DNA of 64,000 nucleotides from Foetidibacter luteolus (GCF_009650435.1 NZ_VVIP01000034.1:1-64000); one strand, 5' to 3'; positions 26,184 through 35,063 are shown, counted from the stretch's first letter. Numbers and translations: made by a program. The notes: generated by a model from the sequence alone, not told the origin.

Positions 26184-28412
26184 ATGATTTTAGCAACGGA
26201 TTTAGACGGCACTTTTTTAGGAGGCAAAAGTTTACATAAACAGCAGTTGTACCGGCTGATACGAAAGGACACCAGCATACAGTTAATTTTTGTTACCGGC
26301 CGCGGGCTGGAGTCTGTGATACCTTTATTGAATGACCCCATTATTCCCAACCCTGATTATATTATCTGCGATGTTGGCGCTACAGTAGTTAACGGCCATA
26401 CGCTGGAAGCTATAGAACCTTTGCAGAATGAAATTGAACAACACTGGCCCGGCGTTCTTAAAATACGTGAAGCGGTTAAAGACATTAAAGGCCTGCAATA
26501 CCAGGAAGTACCGCAACAACGGCGTGTATCGTTCTTTGTAAAAGATGAAAATGTTATTGAAGAAGTAAAAGAAAAAGTTGCCGAAATTGATTGCGATGTT
26601 ATTTACAGCGCCAATAAATTTTTAGATGTGCTGCCTAAAGGCACCAACAAAGGAAGCACTTTAACCAACCTGATTAAGTTTTTAAAATCATCAACAGATG
26701 AAGTATTGGTGGCAGGCGACACACTAAACGATATGGCCATGTACCAATGCGGTTTTAAAGGTGTGGTTGTAGGCAACAGTGAAGATAAGCTGGTACAGGC
26801 CACTAAAGACATTGAACATGTGTACCATGCCAAACACCCCGGGGCAGGCGGCATACTTGAATCGCTGAAAAACTTTCAGCAACTGGCGCACTACAGCCGC
26901 AAGTTTGATGAAGAAGTGATACAGGAAGAAAAGAGCGATACGCCGCAACTGGTAATGATGTACCACCGCTTTCCGTACGAGATAAAAGAAATTAACGGTG
27001 TTAAAGAAAGGGTATCGCCCAACAGCCCCAACGGTATACTGCCCACATTACAAAGCTTTTTTACCAGTGGCCGCAGCGGGGTGTGGATTGCCTGGGAAGA
27101 AGTTGCCAAAAGTGGCGAACAACTGCGTAATGTGTATATAGATAAGGATAAGTATCCTAACCTGATGGCATCGCGTATTGGCCTTACCAAAAAAGAGGTG
27201 GAAATATTTTATAAGTCGTTTGCCAAAGAAGCTTTTTGGCCCACGATATTTTCATTTATAGAAAAAGCGAAATTCAACCACCACCACTGGGACCATTTTG
27301 TAAACATCAACAGGTTGTTTGCACAAAAGGCCAGCGAACAGGCCGATTATGGCGCTATTGTATGGATACACGATTACAACCTTTGGCTGGTACCCGGCTT
27401 ACTGCGGGAGCTAAGGCCCGATGTTAAGATTGGCTTCTTTCACCACACTGCTTTTCCTGCGGCCAATACGTTTAACATACTGCCCTGGCGCAGGGAGATT
27501 ATCAGCAGCCTGCTGCAATGCGATTATGTAGGCTTTCACATACCCCGTTATGTTGAAAACTTTGTGGACGTGGTAAAAAGCCTCTTCCCGGTTGAAGTAC
27601 TGGAAGAAATAAACTGCGCACCGCGTTATCTTACTTACAGCACAGCGCTTGGCGTACAGAAGATGACAACTACCATAAAAACAGACCATCGCGTAGTAAA
27701 GCTGGGCGCCAACCCCGTGGGTATTAATGTTGGCTATATTAAGCAACTCATGCAGCAGCAGGAATTACAGGATAAAATAACTGCTATGAAAACGCAAATG
27801 GGTGATAAAAAAGTTATCCTTAGCGTTGAGCGACTCGATTATGTGAAAGGCCCCCTGGAGAAGGTATTGGCCTTTGAACAGTTCTTAAACGACTACCCGG
27901 AATTTCATGGAAAAGTTGAACTGTTGCAGATATGTACACCCCCTGCGCAGGGCATGAAAATATACGATAAAATACAGCATGACCTTGAGCATGCCATTGG
28001 CCGCATCAACGGCAGGTATTCCCGCATTGACTGGATTCCTATACGCCTCTTCAGCCGCTCTTTCCCCTTTGAAGAACTGCTTACTTACTATGCCGCCGCG
28101 GATATTGCATGGATAACGCCCCTGCGTGACGGCCTTAATTTAGTGGCCAAAGAATATATTGCCGTGCAGGGTCAAATACCTTCAAGCAAAGGCGTTCTTA
28201 TATTAAGCGAATTCGCCGGCGCCGCTGTGGAACTGCAATATGCTTTGCTAACCAACCCTTACGATTTACGTTCTTTAAAAGAGTGTTTGCTACAGGGTTT
28301 ACTGCTTGATGACAACGACAAACAAACACGCATGCAACGCCTGTATGAACAGGTAGAACATTATGATATTGACTTTTGGGCAGATGATTTTTTAAACCAC
28401 CTGGGCAACTAA
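26184..28412 (+). CDS. ggpPS: Bifunctional glucosylglycerol-phosphate phosphatase/synthase
   Basis: 742 residues in two parts. Residues 1-~240 are a Cof/sucrose-phosphatase-type HAD phosphatase with all four motifs: ATDLDGTF, FVTGRG, the Lys in PKGTNKGSTL and AGDTLNDMAMY. Residues ~255-740 are a GT20 retaining glucosyltransferase. It follows cyanobacterial GgpS more closely than OtsA: MYHRFPYEIKEINGVKERVS, SPNGILPTLQSFF, SKEAFWP-like AKEAFWPTI, FFHHTAFPAANTFNILPW, GFHIPRYVENFV (OtsA has GFQT here) and ITPLRDGLNLVAKEY. The expected reaction is ADP- or UDP-glucose plus glycerol 3-phosphate to glucosylglycerol phosphate, then dephosphorylation to the osmolyte. HAD-first fusions of this kind are known in some proteobacteria. 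gpsA upstream would supply the acceptor. Trehalose-6-phosphate synthesis is the alternative. Confidence 0.87.
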   Translation: MILATDLDGTFLGGKSLHKQQLYRLIRKDTSIQLIFVTGRGLESVIPLLNDPIIPNPDYIICDVGATVVNGHTLEAIEPLQNEIEQHWPGVLKIREAVKDIKGLQYQEVPQQRRVSFFVKDENVIEEVKEKVAEIDCDVIYSANKFLDVLPKGTNKGSTLTNLIKFLKSSTDEVLVAGDTLNDMAMYQCGFKGVVVGNSEDKLVQATKDIEHVYHAKHPGAGGILESLKNFQQLAHYSRKFDEEVIQEEKSDTPQLVMMYHRFPYEIKEINGVKERVSPNSPNGILPTLQSFFTSGRSGVWIAWEEVAKSGEQLRNVYIDKDKYPNLMASRIGLTKKEVEIFYKSFAKEAFWPTIFSFIEKAKFNHHHWDHFVNINRLFAQKASEQADYGAIVWIHDYNLWLVPGLLRELRPDVKIGFFHHTAFPAANTFNILPWRREIISSLLQCDYVGFHIPRYVENFVDVVKSLFPVEVLEEINCAPRYLTYSTALGVQKMTTTIKTDHRVVKLGANPVGINVGYIKQLMQQQELQDKITAMKTQMGDKKVILSVERLDYVKGPLEKVLAFEQFLNDYPEFHGKVELLQICTPPAQGMKIYDKIQHDLEHAIGRINGRYSRIDWIPIRLFSRSFPFEELLTYYAAADIAWITPLRDGLNLVAKEYIAVQGQIPSSKGVLILSEFAGAAVELQYALLTNPYDLRSLKECLLQGLLLDDNDKQTRMQRLYEQVEHYDIDFWADDFLNHLGN

Positions 28413-28443
28413 ACCAGCACAGATAAATTGTACGTTTATCAGG

Positions 28444-28474
28444 ATACAGCACTTTTCGGTGCTGTATTTTTTTA
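28444..28474 (+). terminator. Intrinsic terminator of ggpPS
   Basis: ATACAGCAC (28444-28452) pairs with GTGCTGTAT (28459-28467) around TTTTCG, followed by seven T. Confidence 0.88.
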
Positions 28475-28530
28475 TGGGCCCGGCTGCAGGAACTACTATT
28501 AAGCTTCCGTTGCGTCGCACTCTTGTACGC
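28472..28530 (+). repeat. GGGCCCGGC...TTGCGTCGCACTC repeat
   Basis: ATGGGCCCGGCTGCAGG, AACTACTATTAAGC and CGTTGCGTCGCACTCTTGTAC. It begins directly at the T-tract of the ggpPS terminator. Confidence 0.75.
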
Positions 28531-28736
28531 CATCACTTTACGCAGCAGGTAACAGCGCAGCCCAGGGCATCAGGCTACGGTTAAACAACACAACAATCTT
28601 TGATGATATTTTTACCCTTATACTGACGCTTTAAAATGCAGATTTTTTGCCGCAGGTTATTGCCCCATCAATTGTTATTGCTACTTTGTTTATTAATTGC
28701 AGGCAATAACAAAAGCCCGGCCACAAAGCATATAAC

Positions 28737-29573
28737 ATGGGGAATACAGGATACGACAACATACTGCTGCTTACAGCAGGTTTTATTATTGGCACACTGG
28801 GTACATTAATCGGGGCAGGTGGTGGTTTTATACTGGTGCCTGTATTGATACTGGCACAGCCTGAGCTTTCGCCGGAAATCATCACCGCTATTTCCATAGC
28901 CATTGTTGCCGCCAACGCTGTATCAGGGTCAGTAGCCTATGCAAGGTCTGGGCGCATAGATTTCAAGGCCGGCCTGGTGTTTACTCTTGCCGCTTTACCC
29001 GGCTCTGTTTTAGGGGTTTACTCTACTGCATGGATACCCCAAAAATTGTTTCACATTTTTTTCGGTTTGTTGCTTATTGTACTTTCTGTATTACTCTTCA
29101 TCAAAAAAAACACAGCTCCTGCATATACAATGCCCGCACCCTTACGAAAGGGATGGAAGCACCATATTCTTACAGATAAAGAAGGCATTACCTACGAGTA
29201 TGCTTATAACCAGAACAAAGGCATTTTTATCAGCGCCATAGTTGGTTACCTCTCCCCCCTGTTGGGTATTGGTGGCGGAATTATACATGTGCCTGCGCTG
29301 GCAAACTGGCTGCGCTTCCCGGTACATATAGCAACGGCCACATCACATTTTATACTGGCCATCATGTCGGTGGTAAGTGTTGTTGTACACGCTTTAAAAG
29401 GCAACTACAGTAATCCTTTTGTGCTGCACATGGTATTGATGCTTGGGATTGGTGTTGTTATCGGCGCCCAGGTCGGCGCACTGTTGTCGCACAAAATACA
29501 GGGCAACAAAATAATACGGGCACTGGCCATTTGCCTGGCCATAGTAGGTTTAAGGATACTGCTGGAAAGCTAA
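28737..29573 (+). CDS. Sulfite exporter TauE/SafE-family membrane protein
   Basis: 278 residues with about eight membrane helices in two related halves, each opening with a Gly-rich loop: GTLIGAGGGFILVPVL near residue 25 and GIGGGIIHVPALANWL near residue 180. This repeat is the TauE/SafE (DUF81) signature, a family that moves sulfur oxyanions or organic anions across the inner membrane. An insert with charged residues (YEYAYNQNKG) lies between the halves. The substrate is unknown. It converges with the lipoprotein gene, 2 bp apart. Confidence 0.88.
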   Translation: MGNTGYDNILLLTAGFIIGTLGTLIGAGGGFILVPVLILAQPELSPEIITAISIAIVAANAVSGSVAYARSGRIDFKAGLVFTLAALPGSVLGVYSTAWIPQKLFHIFFGLLLIVLSVLLFIKKNTAPAYTMPAPLRKGWKHHILTDKEGITYEYAYNQNKGIFISAIVGYLSPLLGIGGGIIHVPALANWLRFPVHIATATSHFILAIMSVVSVVVHALKGNYSNPFVLHMVLMLGIGVVIGAQVGALLSHKIQGNKIIRALAICLAIVGLRILLES

Positions 29574-29575
29574 AA

Positions 29576-30385
29576 TCACTTATAAAAGAATGCAGCTTCA
29601 CTGCTGAAATTGTATTCCGGGTTACCAGGAAACTCTCCACGGCTCAGCATTTTATGTAGCTTTTTGTCTTCCTGTTCAACAGTAAAGAAATGAACCTTTT
29701 CGGGTACCCCATTCGTAAGGGTGGTTACCTTGCGGGGAAACCTCGTCATACTGCCAAGCAATGGATAATTATACAATTCATACATTTCCTCAATACTAAC
29801 CGCACTGATAAATACCCAGGCATTAAAACTGCACTCCTCTGTATACCCTTCTATCACCCGTGTTACAGTATGCCCGTTGTTGCTTACGGAGACTATTTTG
29901 GCAGGCAGCGATTGGGCATTGTATTCATACGTGCTGGCCCATACCAGTTTCTTACCGGCTTCGTTGGTAATATAATAATCCAGCTTACTTAACTTTTTGC
30001 CTTCGTAAAAAAACTCCAGCGTTGTTACTGACGGTGAGTAAAGAGATGTCATAACAATTTTGCTTACCTTACCCTCACTGTTATAAAAATACCTGGAAGT
30101 TCTTGGGGAACGTGTACTGGCAATTGTTTCTACCTTCTTGTTAAGGTAAGTGAACCTAAGCGTGTCTGTGGCAACGGCGGACTTGTAAATAATCCTGTTT
30201 TCCGTGCTATCGCTGTTATACCTGAAAAGTGCATGGTAGTCGTAATCTTTCCATGCCACACTGTCAAGCAGGTAACGGGGCATATTTTCGCCAGGGCCGT
30301 CGGGCAAAGGTTTATCATCTTTTGAGCAACTTATTAACAAGAGCACAAGCGCTACATACGCAACAGTGGTTTTTACATGTAACAT
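29576..30385 (-). CDS. Hypothetical lipoprotein, beta-rich (DUF4595-like)
   Basis: 269 residues. The signal peptide ends in a lipobox LLLISCSKDD (Cys-20), so it is a surface or periplasmic lipoprotein. The rest consists of repeated YxYNxxGKxxKIxxx strand pairs (RYFYNSEGKVSKIV, FYEGKKLSKLDYY, YEYNAQSLPAKIV), the pattern of Bacteroidota DUF4595 or YD-like lipoproteins. No function is known. Confidence 0.7.
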   Translation of the reverse strand: MLHVKTTVAYVALVLLLISCSKDDKPLPDGPGENMPRYLLDSVAWKDYDYHALFRYNSDSTENRIIYKSAVATDTLRFTYLNKKVETIASTRSPRTSRYFYNSEGKVSKIVMTSLYSPSVTTLEFFYEGKKLSKLDYYITNEAGKKLVWASTYEYNAQSLPAKIVSVSNNGHTVTRVIEGYTEECSFNAWVFISAVSIEEMYELYNYPLLGSMTRFPRKVTTLTNGVPEKVHFFTVEQEDKKLHKMLSRGEFPGNPEYNFSSEAAFFYK

Positions 30386-30409
30386 CCGGATATCATTTTC
30401 AGTATAAAA

Positions 30410-30604
30410 CTAAAAGCGCCCGCCGCACCATGATTTTAAGAGTGGTTGAATTGTAATATCCGGCGCTGAATTGATAAAAACCATTACCAGAGAAATAATA
30501 AAAAACAACATGCCGATCTTTATTGGCATTACGCCCGGCAGCAGGGTAATTGTTTCAACTGCGGAATGAATTTTGTAGGACAGAATCCGTAATAAATTTA
30601 CCAT
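30410..30604 (-). CDS. Possible small membrane protein
   Basis: 64 residues with one hydrophobic helix (IGMLFFIISLVMVFI) and a basic C-terminus. It lies between two divergent genes with no overlap. Codon use looks ordinary, but there is no clear ribosome-binding site and no family I recognise, so it may be spurious. Confidence 0.3.
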   Translation of the reverse strand: MVNLLRILSYKIHSAVETITLLPGVMPIKIGMLFFIISLVMVFINSAPDITIQPLLKSWCGGRF

Positions 30605-30628
30605 AGCCGGATATTAACAGGAAAATCT

Positions 30629-32125
30629 ATGATCAGCATCGTTTTACCGGCCCTTAACGAAGGGGCTACCATAAGAAAAGTAATACAGCGCATAAGGCCC
30701 GCTAACCTGGTACATGAAATTATTGTGGTGGATGACAATTCAGCAGACGACACAGTGGAACAGGCGCAAAAAGAGCAGGTAAGGGTTATTACCAGCTCCA
30801 GGCGGGGCAAGGGCATCTCCATGCATGAAGGCATGATTGCAGCCCGCTATGACATTATTGTTTACCTGGACGCTGACATTCTTACTTACCCCAAAAACAT
30901 AGTAGAACTGCTGGCACAGCCCATCCTGAATAATGAAGCAGATTTTGTAAAATCTTATTTTGAGCGGCAGGCGGGCCGTGTGACACAGCTTGTGGCCAAA
31001 CCGTTGCTGAGTATTTTTTTCCCCGAACTGGAAAAATTCCAACAACCGCTAAGCGGTATGGTGGCAGTGAGAAAATCTATGCTAAAAGATGTTGACTTTG
31101 AGAATGATTATGGCGTTGACATTGCCCTGCTGATTGATGCACATCATGCCGGCCTGCGTATTAAAGAGGTTAATATCGGTTACATAAAAAATGCCATGCA
31201 AACGCTGGAGGCATTGGGCAAAATGTCAAGACAGGTATCCCGCACAATTCTTCAGAAAGCCTCTTTTTCTCCCGCTGAAAACTTTGAAACTCTGGCCAAC
31301 ATACATAAGATAAGCGATGAAATGGATTACGCCATTTTAGAATCCATCAACAGGTTGCAGAAAATGGTGATTATTGACATGAACGCATTGCTGGAAACAG
31401 ACTTTTTATTATACACGGCGGCAGCCAATAACTGGGAGCAAATGATGATAGACATCTATACTTCCGGGATGAACAATGAAGAACAATTACATGCCATAGC
31501 CGCCATGTACAAAGGCAAAAGCCTGCCGGAAATGCAGCAGATGCTCGACAGCATTCCCTTGCTGCCGGATGCAAGGGCTACCATACGCCAGTTAAAGAAG
31601 AAGGGATATATATGCGTACTGGTTAGCAATGGGTTTGATGTAGTGGCAAGCCATCTGAAGAACAAACTGGGATTTGATTACAGCTTTGCCAATAAGCTGG
31701 TGATGGAAAAAAGCATCGCTACCGGAGAATTGAAAGTTCCCGATTACTTCAGAACTGAAAACATAGAAAAGGGTACATACAGTAAGGCGGCGATACTTGA
31801 CTTTTTATCGGAGAAATTTAAAACCCCGGCCAAGAATATGATATATGTCGGCTGTGAAGAGGAAGACATAACCCTTATACAGAATGCAGGCCTGGGTATT
31901 GTACTTTCAACAGCTACCATTTCAGCCAGGCTGGCCGCTGATGAAGTGATAAAAGAACACTCGTTAAAGCCACTGCTGCAACTAACCGCTGGTGTTGCCA
32001 CCAGGCAAAACGGAACAGTTGCTACAAAAATCAAAAGAAACATCGGCATTGCCGGCCTTACCGCAGCCGCATCGCTGGGGGTTTACTTCTGGCTTAAGAA
32101 AAGCGGTAGATTTAACTGGCAATAA
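30629..32125 (+). CDS. GT81-like glucosyl-3-phosphoglycerate synthase fused to HAD-like domain
   Basis: 498 residues. Residues 1-~215 are a GT-A glycosyltransferase that resembles mycobacterial GpgS in several places: VLPALNEGATI, RRGKGISMHEGM, the DxD in YLDADIL, DFVKSYFERQ, GRVTQLVAKPLL, FQQPLSG, DYGVDIALLID and LGKMSRQV. GpgS adds glucose to 3-phosphoglycerate, the first step of glucosylglycerate. Residues ~245-455 look like a SerB-type HAD domain, but motif I is DMNAL (second Asp replaced by Asn) and motif IV is VGCEEEDI where VGDGxND would be expected, so phosphatase activity is doubtful. A membrane helix is near residue 480 (IAGLTAAASLGVYFWL). The Lys and Ser of motifs II/III remain. 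Substrate assignment is inferred. Confidence 0.7.
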   Translation: MISIVLPALNEGATIRKVIQRIRPANLVHEIIVVDDNSADDTVEQAQKEQVRVITSSRRGKGISMHEGMIAARYDIIVYLDADILTYPKNIVELLAQPILNNEADFVKSYFERQAGRVTQLVAKPLLSIFFPELEKFQQPLSGMVAVRKSMLKDVDFENDYGVDIALLIDAHHAGLRIKEVNIGYIKNAMQTLEALGKMSRQVSRTILQKASFSPAENFETLANIHKISDEMDYAILESINRLQKMVIIDMNALLETDFLLYTAAANNWEQMMIDIYTSGMNNEEQLHAIAAMYKGKSLPEMQQMLDSIPLLPDARATIRQLKKKGYICVLVSNGFDVVASHLKNKLGFDYSFANKLVMEKSIATGELKVPDYFRTENIEKGTYSKAAILDFLSEKFKTPAKNMIYVGCEEEDITLIQNAGLGIVLSTATISARLAADEVIKEHSLKPLLQLTAGVATRQNGTVATKIKRNIGIAGLTAAASLGVYFWLKKSGRFNWQ

Positions 32126-32133
32126 CACCCTAT

Positions 32134-32164
32134 TTGTTTCTGCCGCTATTGGCGGCAGAAACAA
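32134..32164. other. 13-bp perfect hairpin after the GT81-HAD gene
   Basis: TTGTTTCTGCCGC (32134-32146) pairs fully with GCGGCAGAAACAA (32152-32164), loop TATTG. There is no T-tract, so it may stabilise the mRNA end or be a factor-dependent stop. Confidence 0.7.
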
Positions 32165-32202
32165 TATGTACTACCCTGTGGGAAAAGCCGCATAGTGAAT
32201 CC

Positions 32203-32268
32203 AACCGTACAAGTGAGTGACACAACGGAAGCCTCATACGTATTCCTGATGCCGGGCCCATAAAATTA
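32203..32268 (-). repeat. GGGCCCGGC...TTGTGTCACTC repeat, diverged
   Basis: Reverse complement: TTTTATGGGCCCGGCATCAGG, then GGCTTCCGTTGTGTCACTCACTTGTACGG. It is a diverged member of the family at 28472. Confidence 0.6.
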
Positions 32269-32364
32269 CCCGGGCTATTGTTTACCCCTACTGTGTTCCC
32301 CGCAACATTCCAGACCGTCACCTCAATAATTTTAGCCATCTTTAACCAAACAGAATTTTGCTTC

Positions 32365-33459
32365 ATGAACAATAAAACGCGGCAAGTATTGTTGCATGTG
32401 TGTGGCTGCATGGTATTCCTGATGCTGCCTGTATTATTCGCCCCGGACCTGCCGGAATCTTTTAATATTACCAGGAGCATACCCACGCAACGTAACATGC
32501 TGGCTTACCTGTTGATGATTGCGTTTTTTTACCTGAACTACTTTGTTCTGATACCCCGCTTTTATTTTACCGGCAAATATGCCCGCTTTGTAATTGCCAT
32601 ACTGCTTTGCTTTATGGTGGTGGTTACGCTGCCGCATTTTATAATACCCAATGGCAGCCACCGCTCACAACCTCCTCCACGCAGAGAGTTATCGGACAGG
32701 CCACCACCAAGGCCTATGCCTATGCCCGGAAACGAAGGCTTTAACCGCCAGCCAGGCCCGGGCGAGCCGGAACGGTTTTCGGTTTTTAACATTACACAGC
32801 ACCTGTTTATTTTTTTAGCGGTTGTATTTTTTTCGCTGATACTGCGCATCAGCAACCGGTGGAAACAATCAGAAAGAGAAAAACTGAACGCGGAACTGCA
32901 ATACCTTAAAAGCCAGGTGAACCCGCATTTTTTGTTTAACACGCTTAACAATATTTATTCGCTGGCTTTACAGAAATCTGACAATACCGCATCTGCGGTG
33001 GTAAAGCTATCCGGCATGATGCGGTATGTGCTGAGCGAAGCAGACAAAGATTATGTACCGCTTGAAAAAGAACTGGCATACATTAACAGTTATATTGAAT
33101 TGCAGAAAATACGGTTTGAAGACACTGTAAAGCTTGAGTTTGAAACCGGTGGCGACCAGCATGGCAAAAAAATTGCACCTTTAATACTGATAAGCTTTAT
33201 TGAAAATGCTTTTAAACATGGTGTTAACGCAGAAGAGGACTCGGATATAAGCATAAGGATACACATTACAGAAACAGAACTGGATATGCTTGTAACAAAC
33301 AACAAAGTAACCCATGCAGATGATACAGCGCAACACAGTGGCCTGGGCATTGAGAACACCAAAAACAGGCTTCAATTGTTATACCCGTTTAAGCATACTT
33401 TAGTAATTGATGATAGCAGCGACAATTTTACTGTTGCGCTTAAGTTGATAATAGCATGA
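32365..33459 (+). CDS. LytS-type sensor histidine kinase
   Basis: 364 residues from the ATG at 32365; 29 upstream codons are open but not signal-like. Four membrane helices (about 7-26, 44-66, 73-94 and 142-160) are interrupted by a Pro/Arg-rich loop (QPPPRRELSDRPPPRP). The cytoplasmic kinase has the phospho-acceptor His in SQVNPHFLFNTLNNI and an HATPase region with FIENAFKHGV and GLGIENTKNRL. The stop overlaps the start of the LytTR regulator (ATGA), so the pair is translationally coupled. The signal is unknown. Confidence 0.92.
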   Translation: MNNKTRQVLLHVCGCMVFLMLPVLFAPDLPESFNITRSIPTQRNMLAYLLMIAFFYLNYFVLIPRFYFTGKYARFVIAILLCFMVVVTLPHFIIPNGSHRSQPPPRRELSDRPPPRPMPMPGNEGFNRQPGPGEPERFSVFNITQHLFIFLAVVFFSLILRISNRWKQSEREKLNAELQYLKSQVNPHFLFNTLNNIYSLALQKSDNTASAVVKLSGMMRYVLSEADKDYVPLEKELAYINSYIELQKIRFEDTVKLEFETGGDQHGKKIAPLILISFIENAFKHGVNAEEDSDISIRIHITETELDMLVTNNKVTHADDTAQHSGLGIENTKNRLQLLYPFKHTLVIDDSSDNFTVALKLIIA

Positions 33460-34148
33460 TTAAAGCGATAGCGATAGATGATGAATTACCCGCACTTAAA
33501 GTGATAGAAACCTTTTGCGGCAAGGCTGGTTTTATTGAACTGGAAAAAACATTTAATAAACCCTCTGAAGCGCTTAAATACATCAACAAATTTCCGGTGG
33601 AGCTGTTGTTCCTGGACATTAATATGCCATCGCTAAAAGGCACGGAACTCTACCGCAGCATCAAGCAAAAAACGATGGTTATTTTTACCACCGCCTATAG
33701 TGAATACGCGGTTGAAGGCTTTAACCTTAACGCTGTGGACTACCTGCTTAAGCCCTTTACGTTTGAACGGTTTATGCAGGCCGCTGATAAAGCAAATAAC
33801 CTGCTTGCACTTAGCCGCAACCAGCCAAAAAATGATGAACATTTTTTATACATCCGGGCAGATTACAGCCTTATTAAAATAAACACCGCTGAAATACTTT
33901 TTATAGAAGGCCTTGATGACTATCTTAAAATACACCTGGACAATCAAAAGCCGGTAGTTGCCAGGATGACGATGAAGGCCATGATGGAGAAACTGCCTGC
34001 GCAAAATTTTATACGGGTGCACAGATCTTACATCATATCGTTTAATCATGTGGAGCACCTGCGCAATAAGATCATCACCATACGTGGAGAAGAAATACCT
34101 GTAGGCAACAGCTATGAAGAACCCTTTTTAAAACTCTTTAACAGATAA
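33456..34148 (+). CDS. LytTR-family response regulator
   Basis: 230 residues. Receiver domain: AIAIDDELPALKVI pocket, phospho-Asp in LLFLDINMPSLKG near residue 54, Thr/Ala in IFTTAYSEYAVEGF and Lys in YLLKPFTFERF. The LytTR DNA-binding domain begins near residue 130 (FLYIRADYSLIKI) and contains FIRVHRSYIISFNHV. It shares a 4-bp overlap with the kinase and is its cognate regulator. Target promoters cannot be named from this window. Confidence 0.93.
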   Translation: MIKAIAIDDELPALKVIETFCGKAGFIELEKTFNKPSEALKYINKFPVELLFLDINMPSLKGTELYRSIKQKTMVIFTTAYSEYAVEGFNLNAVDYLLKPFTFERFMQAADKANNLLALSRNQPKNDEHFLYIRADYSLIKINTAEILFIEGLDDYLKIHLDNQKPVVARMTMKAMMEKLPAQNFIRVHRSYIISFNHVEHLRNKIITIRGEEIPVGNSYEEPFLKLFNR

Positions 34149-34343
34149 GTTAATAACCTCAAAAATTCCCGCCTTTACCTCAATCATTTTTACACCCTTC
34201 TTTTTTATTGAAATTTTGAACCGTTAACAGTAAATGATGCTGGTGGGTAAACAGCGCCGGGCTATATTGTTATACCATGCATTAAACAATCAACTTATTA
34301 CATGCTTCAGCTTTACTAATCACTCACAACTAAAACTTCAACT

Positions 34344-35063
34344 ATGGAAAGAAAAGACTTTCTGAAAAACAGCATGGGCATATTGGGTATAGGCACCCTT
34401 TTGGCAGAGGCATGCAAAAAAGACGTTACATCCGGCACGGACACTACCGGCGGCACCGATACCGGCGATTGTACAGTAACTGCAACTGAAACAGATGGGC
34501 CTTATCCTTTGTACAACAGCAGAGGCTCAGCCATTCAGCGGGTAGATATAACCGATGGCAAAACCGGAGTACCTCTTAGTATAACACTTACTGTACGGAA
34601 TGTTAATGATGACTGCAACATAGTAAGCAATGCACGGGTGGATATATGGCACTGCGATAAGGATGGCTATTATTCGGGCTACTCCAATTCAGGTTACCTG
34701 GGCACGCAGAACAACACAGCGCTGGTTTTTTGCCGGGGCCTGCAATACACAGATACTACAGGCGTGGCTAAATTTACTTCCATATACCCGGGCTGGTACA
34801 CAGGCCGCATTACACACATACATGTACAGGTATATGTAAGCAACACGCTTAAGCTTACCAGCCAGATAGCTTTTCCGGCCGCTATTACTACTGCAGTGTA
34901 TAATACGTCACTCTACAGCGCACATGGGCAAAACACTTCCGTATCCAGTTTTTCGTCAGACAATGTTTTCAGCGACGGCACAGATACAGAATTGGCTACC
35001 GTAACGGCCAACAGCAGCACTGGTGGATACGACCTAACCCATACGATTTACATTTCAGCATAA
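34344..35063 (+). CDS. Intradiol ring-cleavage dioxygenase-like lipoprotein
   Basis: 239 residues. The N-terminus MERKDFLKNSMGILGIGTLLAEAC is a lipoprotein or Tat-like leader (one Arg only), followed by a Thr/Gly-rich linker. The fold matches intradiol dioxygenases: TDGPYPL, VDIWHCDKDGYYSGYS, YTDTTGVAKFTSIYPGWYTGR and THIHVQVY. The two Tyr and two His that bind Fe(III) are visible as Tyr in GYYSGY, Tyr in PGWYTGR and the His pair in THIHV. Secreted members of this family in Bacteroidota have unproven substrates; aromatic diols are the family norm. The gene is alone, 195 bp after the LytTR regulator. Confidence 0.82.
   Translation: MERKDFLKNSMGILGIGTLLAEACKKDVTSGTDTTGGTDTGDCTVTATETDGPYPLYNSRGSAIQRVDITDGKTGVPLSITLTVRNVNDDCNIVSNARVDIWHCDKDGYYSGYSNSGYLGTQNNTALVFCRGLQYTDTTGVAKFTSIYPGWYTGRITHIHVQVYVSNTLKLTSQIAFPAAITTAVYNTSLYSAHGQNTSVSSFSSDNVFSDGTDTELATVTANSSTGGYDLTHTIYISA

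Noticed and set aside
26184..28412. Trehalose-6-phosphate synthase/phosphatase
   Set aside because: The HAD domain comes first and is sucrose-phosphatase-like, and the GT20 part matches GgpS-specific blocks; kept as the alternative only.
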